This document shows, piece by piece, positions 1-6,543 of a stretch of 17,737 bases of DNA. The notes beneath the pieces are model-generated. The model was not told the origin of the DNA, made no database searches, and worked only from the letters and a program-made list of their open reading frames with translations. Both the position numbers and the translations under genes were made by a program. Numbering within the stretch: the first letter of the stretch is position 1; the number at the start of each line of letters is the position of its first letter. Source of the DNA: Chloroflexota bacterium (GTDB lineage: Bacteria; Chloroflexota; Anaerolineae; UBA7937); contig DMLA01000028.1 of NCBI GenBank assembly GCA_003453555.1, positions 10,265 through 28,001 of the forward strand, given 5' to 3'.

Positions 1-491
1 CCTCGGTAGAGGGCCTTGATGATCTCCACGCGTTGCTGCTCACCGGCCGAGAGCTGCCATATCTTCGCCTCAGGGTCTACCTTCAAACCATACCTTTCCG
101 AGAACTCGGTGATTTTTCCTTTGACTTCCCTGAGGGGAAAGAGGAAATCGGCGGAAGAGAGACCTAAAACGATATTTTCAGCCACTGTGTGGGAATAGAC
201 CAGCATGAAGTGCTGATGCACCATGCCTATCCCCAGCTCGATGGCATCCCTGGGCGATCTTATGGTAACCCTTTTGCCCCTGATGTATATCTCTCCCTCA
301 TCGGGGCTATACAGCCCGTAGAGGATGTTCATCAGGGTGGTCTTGCCCGCTCCATTCTCCCCCAAAAGAGCGTGAATCTCACCAGCCCTGACCTCAAAAT
401 CCACATGATCATTGGCCACGACGCCGGGGAACCGCTTCACGATCCCCCTCATGCTTACGACAACTTCTCCCCGCTCTTGTCTCTCAGGCAT
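1..491 (-). CDS. BMP-associated ABC transporter ATP-binding protein, 5' part (runs off left edge)
   Basis: This is the N-terminal ~163 residues of an ABC ATPase that would energise import of the ligand bound by the neighbouring BMP-type lipoprotein; family members (YufO/NupO-like) take up nucleosides or similar solutes. I translated it from the reverse strand. Walker A GENGAGKTT is at about residues 44-52, the Q-loop Gln at about 93 (GMVHQHFML), and the signature LSAGEQQRVEI at about 147-157. Walker B and the second ABC domain lie outside the window. LSAGEQQRVEI is typical of this duplicated-domain sugar/nucleoside class. The ATG at 491 is chosen because GAGGGGAA lies about 10 nt upstream and the domain begins soon after. 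It follows the lipoprotein gene with a 95-nt gap, consistent with one operon. Family call is confident; the substrate is inferred only. Confidence 0.9.
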   Translation of the reverse strand, partial: MPERQERGEVVVSMRGIVKRFPGVVANDHVDFEVRAGEIHALLGENGAGKTTLMNILYGLYSPDEGEIYIRGKRVTIRSPRDAIELGIGMVHQHFMLVYSHTVAENIVLGLSSADFLFPLREVKGKITEFSERYGLKVDPEAKIWQLSAGEQQRVEIIKALYR

Positions 492-529
492 CTCCCATTC
501 CCCTCGTCCAGTACCTCTTTCAGGGAAAA

Positions 530-565
530 GGGGGATAGAGGAAATCGAATGATTTCATATCCCCC
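530..565 (-). promoter_or_regulatory. Intercistronic stem-loop between lipoprotein and ATPase genes
   Basis: GGGGGATA (530-537) pairs with TATCCCCC (558-565), and an inner stem GAAATC/GATTTC (541-546/551-556) closes a 4-nt loop. The internal bulge is GAG opposite A. On the minus strand it lies just after the lipoprotein stop and is followed by a short TTTT run. A hairpin here commonly protects or partly terminates the message so that the binding protein exceeds the ATPase. That role is inference; the pairing is visible. Confidence 0.6.
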
Positions 566-586
566 ATTGGATTTTGATCTGTGGAA

Positions 587-1810
587 TTAGCGCGGGATTT
601 CCGCCACCACGTTGTCCACAAACCAATCCATGAGCCACAGTTCGTCGTGAGTTCCCCTGCGCCCAGCCTCTATCCTTATATTGCCCTCTTGGTCCTTGAT
701 GGGTCCGGTGAAGGGGTCGAAGAGCACCGTCTCTTCGCTCATCTGCTCCAGCCTGGTCATGACCAGGTCGTATACGCTGATCTCACCCAGCACCGGGTCC
801 GTCACCTTTTTCTCCTTGAGGGCCGACTCGAACTTAGGGTTGATGGGGACACCGAACTCCGCTCCTAACTCCGCTGCCCCTTCCTTCAACATCCACCAGT
901 AGTCCACGTCCTCGAGGTTAGTGGTGGTGTAAGCACCCGCGTAGATCTTGGCCAAGATGTCCTCGTAGAGGACCTCCCAGTGCACGAGTTGGCCGCTCAC
1001 GCACGAATCGGGGCCGAACTGCTGCATGGGGCTGTAGTGGCTGAAGGTGTAGACGGGCTCTCCCTTCTCCACATACTCCTGACCGACCTCTATCACTGTG
1101 GGGGAGTCCTCGGTAAAGGCGAGGACATCTGCTCCCGCCGCGATTAGGGATTCGGCGGCCTCCCTGGCCTTGGCTGGATCATACCAGGCGAAGAGCCACC
1201 GTACATCCACTGTCGCCTCGGGATTGACCTCCTTCACCCCTAGGGCAAAGGCGTTTATGTGCCTCACCACCTCGGGTATCGGGACAGCCCCCACGTAGCC
1301 GACCTTGCCGGTCTCAGTCAGCGCTCCGGCCATGAGCCCGTTCAGGTAGTAGAGTTGATGGAATTCGGCGAAGTAGGTGCCCACATTCGGCGCTCTCATG
1401 TAGCCGGAGCAGTGGAAGAGGATCTTGTCGGGATGCTTCCCCGCAACATCTATGGTGCCGTCCATAAACCCGAAACTGGTGGTGAAAACCACGTCGGCCC
1501 CCTCTTCGACGATGAACCTCTCTATGTAGCGGTCAACGTCAGCCTCTGGGACGGCTTCGGCAGGAGGCAGGGCCTCAAGCCAAGGAAACTTCTCTTGGAC
1601 GTACAAACGTCCCTGCTCGTGGGCGTGGCTCCACCCGTAGTCCCCGATGGGGCCCACGTAGATCCAAGCGGCTTTTAACTTCTTTTCTACCGGCACCTCC
1701 ACTGTTACCTCCACAGGTGCTGGGGGTGCCGCTGGAGCGCAAGCGCTGACTATCAGAGCCAAGATCGCCGCCACTCCCAGAAAGGCCCAAATCTTTTTAC
1801 TTGAAAACAT
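587..1810 (-). CDS. BMP-family (Med/PnrA-like) substrate-binding lipoprotein
   Basis: Extracytoplasmic lipoprotein of about 407 residues, the ligand receptor for the ABC transporter whose ATPase follows. The N terminus has Lys residues, a hydrophobic stretch (FLGVAAILALIVSAC) and a lipobox Cys at about position 24. A P/V/E-rich tether (APVEVTVEVPVEKK) comes next, then the BMP fold: KAAWIYVGPIGDYGWSHAHE, VEEGADVVFTTSFGF, GYVGAVPIPEVVRHINAFALG and DVLAFTEDSPTV. Known BMP proteins bind purine nucleosides, but several bind other ligands, so the substrate stays open. The start at 1810 is preferred over an in-frame ATG at 1855 because AGGAGA lies 3-8 nt upstream of it and the signal peptide then begins immediately. 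It is transcribed divergently from the sugar operon and separated from it by the insertion sequence. Confidence 0.92.
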   Translation of the reverse strand: MFSSKKIWAFLGVAAILALIVSACAPAAPPAPVEVTVEVPVEKKLKAAWIYVGPIGDYGWSHAHEQGRLYVQEKFPWLEALPPAEAVPEADVDRYIERFIVEEGADVVFTTSFGFMDGTIDVAGKHPDKILFHCSGYMRAPNVGTYFAEFHQLYYLNGLMAGALTETGKVGYVGAVPIPEVVRHINAFALGVKEVNPEATVDVRWLFAWYDPAKAREAAESLIAAGADVLAFTEDSPTVIEVGQEYVEKGEPVYTFSHYSPMQQFGPDSCVSGQLVHWEVLYEDILAKIYAGAYTTTNLEDVDYWWMLKEGAAELGAEFGVPINPKFESALKEKKVTDPVLGEISVYDLVMTRLEQMSEETVLFDPFTGPIKDQEGNIRIEAGRRGTHDELWLMDWFVDNVVAEIPR

Positions 1811-1870
1811 CTGTCTCCTCCCCATCTTGGATTCAAATCGCCTTAGCGTTTCCAACAGCCAGCCCCTGAA

Positions 1871-1885
1871 CCATCACCCCCTTTC
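1871..1885 (-). promoter_or_regulatory. STAB-SD-like anti-16S motif in the BMP lipoprotein leader
   Basis: On the minus strand GAAAGGGGGTGATGG lies about 60 nt upstream of the lipoprotein start. It differs by one base from GAAAGGAGGTGATGG at 4625-4639, found in the leader of the other lipoprotein gene. It is strongly complementary to the 16S 3' end but does not serve the lipoprotein start, which has its own AGGAGA. A mini-ORF of 13 codons could begin at the ATG inside the motif, but the SD would be too close to it. Confidence 0.4.
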
Positions 1886-1963
1886 TCTTGAGCATTGCCG
1901 GCTCTCGTTGCTAGAAGACTCTCTGCAGAAGAGGCAAAGATGTGAGTGCTTCCCTAATCTCAA

Positions 1964-1990
1964 TTTATACCAACACATCGCGTTTGTCAA
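1964..1990 (-). promoter_or_regulatory. Sigma70-like promoter of the BMP transporter operon
   Basis: Reading the minus strand, a perfect -35 TTGACA (1990-1985) is followed after 15 nt by TATAAA, or after 17 nt by TAAATT, both plausible -10 elements. Transcription would give a leader of roughly 140 nt before the lipoprotein start at 1810. The -35 lies 17 nt outside the left end of the insertion sequence. I saw no operator palindrome or riboswitch fold in the leader. Confidence 0.6.
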
Positions 1991-2013
1991 GCCCCATCTT
2001 CTCCATTTGTTCT

Positions 2014-2080
2014 GGAACTGTTAAAAGTGAACTTGTGGGAACCTTAGAAAGTGAACAATTGGGAACCCTAGAAAGTGGAC
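2014..2080 (+). repeat. Left-end IS iterons, three copies
   Basis: Three 19-bp direct repeats, consensus GGAACCNTAGAAAGTGAAC, start at 2014, 2038 and 2062, an exact 24-bp period. Copies: GGAACTGTTAAAAGTGAAC, GGAACCTTAGAAAGTGAAC, GGAACCCTAGAAAGTGGAC. Probable transposase-binding sites on the same face of the helix, spaced a little over two turns. Confidence 0.85.
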
Positions 2081-2113
2081 TACGGGGGAAGGCAGCGGAT
2101 ACTGCCAGAATGG

Positions 2114-2142
2114 GTAGACTACTCCAAAAAGAGGAGGTCTAC
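2114..2142 (+). promoter_or_regulatory. Hairpin masking the transposase ribosome-binding site
   Basis: GTAGAC (2114-2119) pairs with GTCTAC (2137-2142), and CTCC (2122-2125) pairs with GGAG (2133-2136), leaving a TA bulge and a 7-nt A-rich loop. The paired GGAG is the core of the AGGAGG ribosome site for the ATG at 2145. Many IS elements use such structures to stop translation from transcripts entering from outside; that function is inferred. A second small stem GGCAG/CTGCC (2091-2106) lies just upstream. Confidence 0.65.
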
Positions 2143-2144
2143 TT

Positions 2145-3374
2145 ATGGCACGCCAACTGCACTGTCGTCTTCCCCAAGAGTTTGTCGAAGAGATCTTGGA
2201 AGCCTTCAACGAAGGAAGGGTGACAGAAGAGCAGGCCCAGGCTTTGCTAGGGATCAAGCGCACACGTCTATACCTGTTACGCCGAGAATGGCTTTTCAAG
2301 AGCTATAAAGGTGAGTTCACCTTATCCAAGCATCGCGGTCGGCCAGGCCCCAGGTTCCATCCTGAGGCGGAGCACTGGCTTCACCAAGAGTTGGCCTTTA
2401 TCAGGGATGAGGCGGGCCATGGCTTCCGCAATCGCTTCAACTTTGCCCACCTTGCCGAGCGGGCCGAGCAACGGTTCCACCGTTCTTTCCCTCGCAACAG
2501 CCTCCGTCGCTGGGCCATCCGCCACGGCTATTACCAAGGGGATCCAGAGCAGACTCGTAAGGTCTTTACCCGTTTCGAGACCTCGGCTCCTGGGGTCCTG
2601 TTTCAGCATGACTCTTCCCGGCATATCTGGCTCCCTTATACCCGAGAATACTCAACCCTCATCGCCACCCAGGATGATCACTCTCGTAAGGTGGTGGGCG
2701 GCCTCCTGGTGGCCTCTGAGACAGCCTGGGAGCACCTGGTGGTGGCTCGTGAGACCTTGGAGAGCTATGGACGCCCTTCCGTCAAGGATCCCTGTGGGAC
2801 TGGCCTATTATGTGGACCAGCACAGCATCCTCCGCTTCGTGGAGCACCAAGGGGTCCACGTCTCCTACCGGCTCCGTCAGGACCAGGGACGGGTTCAGTT
2901 TCGCCGTGCCCTGGAAGAGTTGGGTATCGGGATCATCTATGCTCACAGCCCGGAAGCTAAGGGCAAAATCGAGAAAAGGTTCGATTACTTCCAGCGTCCC
3001 TTCCCTATCTCTGTGAGAGGTACAAGGTCACTGATATCCAGGAAGCCAATCGCATCCTGCGGGAAGAGGTGATTCCCTATTACAACGAGCACCACATCCA
3101 TGCCGAGACGGAAGAGATCCCTCAGGTTCGCTGGCAGCGGGCCATCCGGGAAAACAGAGCCAAACTGCGGCCCTTGCCAGAGGGGGTGGATCTGGACATC
3201 GTCTTTTCTCTGCAATACCAACGTAGTGTCGGCAAAGATGGAACCATCTCTTTCGATGCTAAGCGCTGGAAGTCTGGAGCCCAACCCGAACAGAAGGTCA
3301 TTGCTTGCCTGCACCCCGGCAGTAAGCTCATCATCGTCCAGGATGGCATGAAGCTATGGGAGTATCAACTCTAG
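2145..3374 (+). pseudogene. DDE transposase with rve-type integrase core, two compensating frameshifts
   Basis: Restored reading would give about 409 residues. An N-terminal HTH is visible (VEEILEAFNEGRVTEEQAQALLGIKRT). The first catalytic Asp is residue 156 in FQHDSSRH. The frame moves by one base somewhere in 2770-2800; the second Asp (YYVDQHS, codon at 2815) and the Glu (KGKIEKRF, codon at 2971) are read only in the shifted frame. Near 2996-3005 it shifts back and continues YKVTDIQEANRILREEVIPYY to the TAG at 3372-3374. Both outer parts are in one frame, so the net change is a multiple of three. No slippery heptamer is apparent at either junction, so decay or sequencing error is more likely than programmed recoding. 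The ATG at 2145 has AGGAGG upstream, inside the hairpin described separately. Confidence 0.85.
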
Positions 3375-3378
3375 CCCA

Positions 3379-3442
3379 GTTCACTTTTAACGGTTACAAA
3401 ATTCACTTTCTAACGTTCCCCTAGTTCACTTTCTAGGGTTAC
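3379..3442 (-). repeat. Right-end IS iterons, three inverted copies
   Basis: Three 19-bp copies of the same motif as at the left end, in opposite orientation, start at 3379, 3401 and 3424 (spacing 22 and 23 bp). Read on the minus strand: GTAACCCTAGAAAGTGAAC, GGAACGTTAGAAAGTGAAT, GTAACCGTTAAAAGTGAAC. The first copy begins 5 nt after the transposase stop codon. Confidence 0.85.
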
Positions 3443-3464
3443 AGAACACCAATACCCCGACCTC

Positions 3465-3493
3465 TTGACAAGCCTTCCAGTTTGTGGTATATT
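3465..3493 (+). promoter_or_regulatory. Sigma70-like promoter of the LacI/oligosaccharide operon
   Basis: Perfect -35 TTGACA at 3465-3470, exact 17-bp spacer, -10 TATATT at 3488-3493. The expected start of transcription falls at about 3500, inside the LacI-type palindrome 3498-3513, so repressor bound there would block initiation. The -35 box lies 16 nt outside the right end of the insertion sequence. Confidence 0.85.
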
Positions 3494-3497
3494 GGTG

Positions 3498-3513
3498 TTG
3501 GGAGCGCTCCCAA
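3498..3513 (+). promoter_or_regulatory. Perfect LacI-family operator O1 (CelR/CebR type)
   Basis: TTGGGAGCGCTCCCAA is a perfect 16-bp palindrome with the central CG typical of LacI-family sites. Its inner 14 bases, TGGGAGCGCTCCCA, are the operator known for actinobacterial cellobiose/cellulose regulators (CelR of Thermobifida, CebR of Streptomyces). It overlaps the predicted transcription start, and the LacI gene follows directly, so autorepression is likely. Confidence 0.88.
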
Positions 3514-3571
3514 AAAGGTGGCTTAGCAAGTCTCTTCGGGCTGTGAACTGTGGCTTTTTCCCTGGATTATG

Positions 3572-3587
3572 TTGGGAGCCCTCTCAG
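3572..3587 (+). promoter_or_regulatory. Imperfect second operator O2
   Basis: TTGGGAGCCCTCTCAG matches O1 at 13 of 16 positions. The centre-to-centre distance to O1 is 74 bp, close to seven helical turns, which would suit looping by a tetramer or paired dimers. It lies in the leader and its edge touches AGAGG (3586-3590), the ribosome site for the LacI start; CCTC/GAGG (3580-3583/3587-3590) could also pair in the RNA. Confidence 0.5.
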
Positions 3588-3596
3588 AGGCGGAGG

Positions 3597-4613
3597 ATGT
3601 CGCCCACACTGAAAGAAGTCGCCCGATTGGCTGGTGTCTCTCGTTCCACTGTTTCGCGCGTCATCAACAACCACCCCCACGTGCGGCCTCAAACGAGGGA
3701 ACGAGTCTGGCAGGCCATCCGCAAATCGGGCTACCAACCTCACGCGGTTGCCCGCAGCCTGGTCACCAACCGCACCGAGATCATCGGTATGGTCATCCCC
3801 GAAGCGGTGACGACGCTTTTCACTGACCCCTTCTTCCCCATCCTGCTGCGTGGAGCCACCAACGCCTGTAACGCGCACCGGTATCAACTTATGCTCTCCT
3901 TGTTCGCTCCTTCCGCCGACCAGCAGGAGAGGTACCAGAACTTGCTGGGCAATGGCTACTTGGACGGCGTGATCGTGGCCTCGGCCTCGCTGGACGACTC
4001 ACTCATCTCCAATCTGTTGCATGACCGCGTGCTGTTTGTCTCCGTAGGACGGCATCCCAACAGGCAAGTCCATTTCGTGGACGTTGACAACCTCGGTGGA
4101 GCACGGATGGCGGTCGAGCACCTTATCCACCTGGGGCACCGGCGCATCGCCACCATCACCGGCCGTCCGGACATGGCCGCCGGACAAGACCGCCTGGAAG
4201 GCTACCGTCAGGCAATGCAAGCACATGGCATTCCCGTGGAGGAGAGGCTAGTTGTTGAGGGAGACTTCACCGAGAACAGCGGGATGGTGGGCATGCAACG
4301 GCTGCTGTCCGCCTCCCCCAGCGCCGTCTTCGTTGCCAGCGACATGATGGCTATTGGCGCGCTCAAAGCGCTCCGTCAGGCGGGCTGGCAGGTTCCCCAA
4401 GATATCGCTCTGGTCAGCTTCGATGACATCCCCATCGCCTCGGCGATTGAGCCCGCATTGACGACCGTACGCCAGCCGATTGAACGCATGGGCTCCATAG
4501 CAGTAGAGGTGTTACTGAGCCTGGTGGAGAGTTCGCCCGAAGAAGAGGCTCCTGTCCACAGGATCGTCTTGCCCACCGAACTGGTGGTTAGGGCCTCTTG
4601 TGGCTCTCCCTAG
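3597..4613 (+). CDS. LacI-family transcriptional regulator of the oligosaccharide operon
   Basis: Repressor of 338 residues. The N-terminal HTH is TLKEVARLAGVSRSTVSRVIN at about residues 4-24. The hinge helix contains the minor-groove Leu at about 55 (PHAVARSL). The periplasmic-binding-protein-like sensor follows (EIIGMVIP, ILLRGATNA, GYLDGVIVAS, HFVDVDNLGGARMAVEHLIHLGHRRIATITG, VFVASDMMAIGALKALRQAG, VSFDDIPIASAIEPALTTVRQP). Length is normal. The ATG at 3597 is chosen because LacI proteins begin a few residues before TLK; GGAGG abuts it too closely, but AGAGG sits 6 nt upstream. An in-frame open region extends upstream only across the promoter. The operator at its own promoter suggests autorepression and control of the genes downstream; a cello- or manno-disaccharide inducer is inferred from the operator class and neighbours. 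Confidence 0.95.
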   Translation: MSPTLKEVARLAGVSRSTVSRVINNHPHVRPQTRERVWQAIRKSGYQPHAVARSLVTNRTEIIGMVIPEAVTTLFTDPFFPILLRGATNACNAHRYQLMLSLFAPSADQQERYQNLLGNGYLDGVIVASASLDDSLISNLLHDRVLFVSVGRHPNRQVHFVDVDNLGGARMAVEHLIHLGHRRIATITGRPDMAAGQDRLEGYRQAMQAHGIPVEERLVVEGDFTENSGMVGMQRLLSASPSAVFVASDMMAIGALKALRQAGWQVPQDIALVSFDDIPIASAIEPALTTVRQPIERMGSIAVEVLLSLVESSPEEEAPVHRIVLPTELVVRASCGSP

Positions 4614-4624
4614 ATCACTTGAGT

Positions 4625-4660
4625 GAAAGGAGGTGATGGTAGACCATTCAGAAAGTCTAC
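4625..4660 (+). promoter_or_regulatory. STAB-SD-like motif and hairpin in leader of the SBP gene
   Basis: GAAAGGAGGTGATGG (4625-4639) includes the exact nonamer GAAAGGAGG of the Bacillus thuringiensis cry3A STAB-SD, a ribosome-binding sequence that stabilises downstream mRNA without starting translation. It is 75 nt upstream of the lipoprotein start, which has its own ribosome site. GTAGAC/GTCTAC (4639-4644/4655-4660) forms a 6-bp stem directly after it. Function is inferred. An ATG inside the motif opens a frame overlapping the lipoprotein gene that I do not consider a gene. Confidence 0.45.
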
Positions 4661-4714
4661 GTGTGATTGTCTGCCTACACATGAGACCATTAGTGAGGAG
4701 GAAGGAGAAAAGCG

Positions 4715-6511
4715 ATGCGCAAGTCAGTTTTCTCTCTGATGAGTTTGTTCGTGGTTCTGAGCCTGGTGCTTGCCGCCTGCGCTCCGGCAGCCACTCCTAC
4801 GCCAGAGGTCATCAAGGAGACCGTGGAGGTGCCAGTCGAGGTGACGGTGGAAGTGCCGGTCGAGGTGACACCGGAAGTTGTTGCCTACGAACGGAGCGAA
4901 ACCCTCTACGTCAGCGGAGCAGCGTGGGGTCCACCATCAGACTGGAACCCCTTTATAACCTGGAGTAAAGCAAATACCACAGGAACAATTGGGCTCGTGT
5001 ATGAAACGCTGTTCATGTATGACCCGCTGACCGATGAGTTGATCCCCTGGCTCGCGGAGAGCGGAGAATGGACCGATGCCAATACCTATGACCTGAAGCT
5101 TAGGGAGGGCATCACGTGGAGCGACGGCCAACCGTTGACGGCCGCCGACGTCGTATTCACCTTCGAACTGGGCCAGAAGTATGCTGCGCTTTGGTTCAGC
5201 CCAACGTGGAACTATTTGGATAGTGTTACGGCGATCGGCGACTACGACGTGCAATTCAACTTCACCGACCCCCTCTACCAAGAATGGGCAAGCAACCTCT
5301 ACAATATACCGATAGTTCCAAAGCATCTCTGGGAAGGCAGAACGGAAGAGGAGGTCACCGCCGGGGCGAATGAGAATCCTGTTGGTTCGGGTGCATACCT
5401 TTATGAGTCACATGCCGAAGATAGAAACGTATGGGTGAGAAACGAGGACTGGTGGGCAACAAGCCTGCTCGGCCTGAAACCCGCTCCCAAGAGGATCGTC
5501 GATATGCGCTTTGCCAGTAACAACGTTGCTCTCGGTGCGGTTATTAAGGGCGAAGTCGATCTGAGCAACAACTTCCTCCCGGGCATTGCAACGCTCTCAG
5601 AGAAGGGTTACGTTCAGACTTATTTCGCCGAAGCCCCGTACATGCTCTCTGCCAATACGGCCGTTTTGTTCCTGAATACGACAAAACCGCCGATGGATGA
5701 CCCGGATTTCAGAAGAGCAGTTGCTTTTGCCATCAACACAGGCGACATCGTTAACGTCGCTTACGCCAACCTGGTCAAGGCTGCCGATCCGACTGGCCTT
5801 CTTCCATCCCTGGCGAAGTACGTCGACCAGGCTGTGGTGGATGAACTGGGCTTCAGCTACGATCCAGATGAAGCCAAGGCGATTCTGGCCGCGGCCGGAT
5901 ACGTCGATGTCGATGGCGATGGCTTTGTTGAAGCGCCCGATGGCTCCAAGATCGAGCTAGAAGTCACTTGTCCATTCGGATGGACGGACTGGATGGAGGC
6001 GATCAAGGTCATTGCCAATAGCGCCCAAGACGCAGGGATCAACATTCAAGATAAAACCCCGGATTATGGCGCCTGGGACACTGCCCTCACGACTGGCACA
6101 TTCGATATGACACTAAACAACTGGGCAGGGATGAGTAACACCCCATGGACGTTGTATAACCTCTTGTTCAACCACCCGATCCGAGATGTAATGGGCAGCG
6201 GTAACTTTGGTAGGTACGACAACCAGCAAATGTTTGATCTTGTGGATCAACTTGCCGCGACTCCTTCTACTGATGAGGCGGGTATGAAGGCTATCTGTTC
6301 ACAGATTCAGGAACTCATGCTAACAGAGATGCCTGTAATTCCGCTCTGGTACAACGGTCTGTGGGCCCAGTACAGCAACGCGGTCTGGACGAACTGGCCG
6401 TCAGAAGCAGAAAACATCCCCAGCCGTCTTCCTTGCACTTGGAGTGGATACTGGCAAATGGGTGGTCTGCTAACGCTCACTGAGCTGGAGCCGGTGCCGC
6501 CGTCAGAGTAA
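4715..6511 (+). CDS. Family 5 (Opp/Dpp-type) substrate-binding lipoprotein, probable oligosaccharide receptor
   Basis: Lipoprotein of 598 residues. Signal peptide MRKSVFSLMSLFVVLSLVLAAC with the lipobox Cys at 22, then a low-complexity tether with repeated VPVEVTVEVPVEVT units (about residues 28-55), then the SBP_bac_5 fold. Landmarks: YEPLTD-like MYDPLTDELIPWLAES, LREGITWSDGQPLTAADVVFTFEL, VGSGAYLYES, FLNTTKPPMDDPDFRRAVAFAIN and YDPDEAKAILAAAGYVDVDGDG. Family members bind peptides, but in Thermotoga and relatives Opp-like transporters carry beta-glucosides and beta-mannosides; the flanking glycosidases favour a manno- or cello-oligosaccharide here. Start at 4715 has AGGAGGAAGGAG ending 7 nt upstream. 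It is the first transporter gene after LacI, with a 101-nt gap, and is followed by a strong hairpin before the permeases. Confidence 0.94.
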   Translation: MRKSVFSLMSLFVVLSLVLAACAPAATPTPEVIKETVEVPVEVTVEVPVEVTPEVVAYERSETLYVSGAAWGPPSDWNPFITWSKANTTGTIGLVYETLFMYDPLTDELIPWLAESGEWTDANTYDLKLREGITWSDGQPLTAADVVFTFELGQKYAALWFSPTWNYLDSVTAIGDYDVQFNFTDPLYQEWASNLYNIPIVPKHLWEGRTEEEVTAGANENPVGSGAYLYESHAEDRNVWVRNEDWWATSLLGLKPAPKRIVDMRFASNNVALGAVIKGEVDLSNNFLPGIATLSEKGYVQTYFAEAPYMLSANTAVLFLNTTKPPMDDPDFRRAVAFAINTGDIVNVAYANLVKAADPTGLLPSLAKYVDQAVVDELGFSYDPDEAKAILAAAGYVDVDGDGFVEAPDGSKIELEVTCPFGWTDWMEAIKVIANSAQDAGINIQDKTPDYGAWDTALTTGTFDMTLNNWAGMSNTPWTLYNLLFNHPIRDVMGSGNFGRYDNQQMFDLVDQLAATPSTDEAGMKAICSQIQELMLTEMPVIPLWYNGLWAQYSNAVWTNWPSEAENIPSRLPCTWSGYWQMGGLLTLTELEPVPPSE

Positions 6512-6543
6512 GTGAGTTGGAGCTGGTACAGTAAGGCTGTTCA

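Larger units (their letters stand above)
2008..3448 (+). mobile_element. Insertion sequence with iteron ends, DDE integrase-type (IS1202/IS481-like)
   Basis: About 1.44 kb. The left terminus begins TGTTCTGGAAC and the right terminus, read inward, is TGTTCTGTAAC, giving 10 of 11 matching bases and TGT...ACA ends typical of DDE/retroviral-integrase-like transposition. Inside each end are three 19-bp iterons pointing inward. The single transposase gene is broken by two frameshifts. No clear target duplication is visible: the flanks CCATT (left) and CCAAT (right) match at only 4 of 5 positions. The element lies between the divergent promoters of the BMP and LacI operons, leaving both -35 boxes 16-17 nt outside its ends. 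Family placement is from the transposase pattern and TGT ends and is tentative. Confidence 0.75.

Noticed and set aside
1827..1873. 13-codon leader peptide ahead of the BMP lipoprotein
   Set aside because: The SD-like run is only 2 nt from the ATG and the peptide has no regulatory codon pattern.
1810..1963. Purine riboswitch in the BMP operon leader
   Set aside because: I could not find the conserved three-stem purine aptamer pattern.
2770..3005. Programmed frameshifting of the transposase
   Set aside because: Two shifts would be needed and neither junction shows a slippery heptamer or obvious stimulatory structure.
2003..3453. Target-site duplication CCATT/CCAAT around the insertion sequence
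   Set aside because: Only 4 of 5 bases match, and the exact ends are inferred, so it is not evidence for a duplication; longer flanks also do not match.
3465..3596. Longer LacI reading frame from 3465
   Set aside because: It would start inside the -35 box and run through the promoter and operators; LacI proteins begin just before the TLKEVA helix.
4633..4968. Open frame starting in the STAB-SD-like motif and overlapping the receptor gene
   Set aside because: It overlaps the clear lipoprotein signal peptide and tether in another frame and has no recognisable features.
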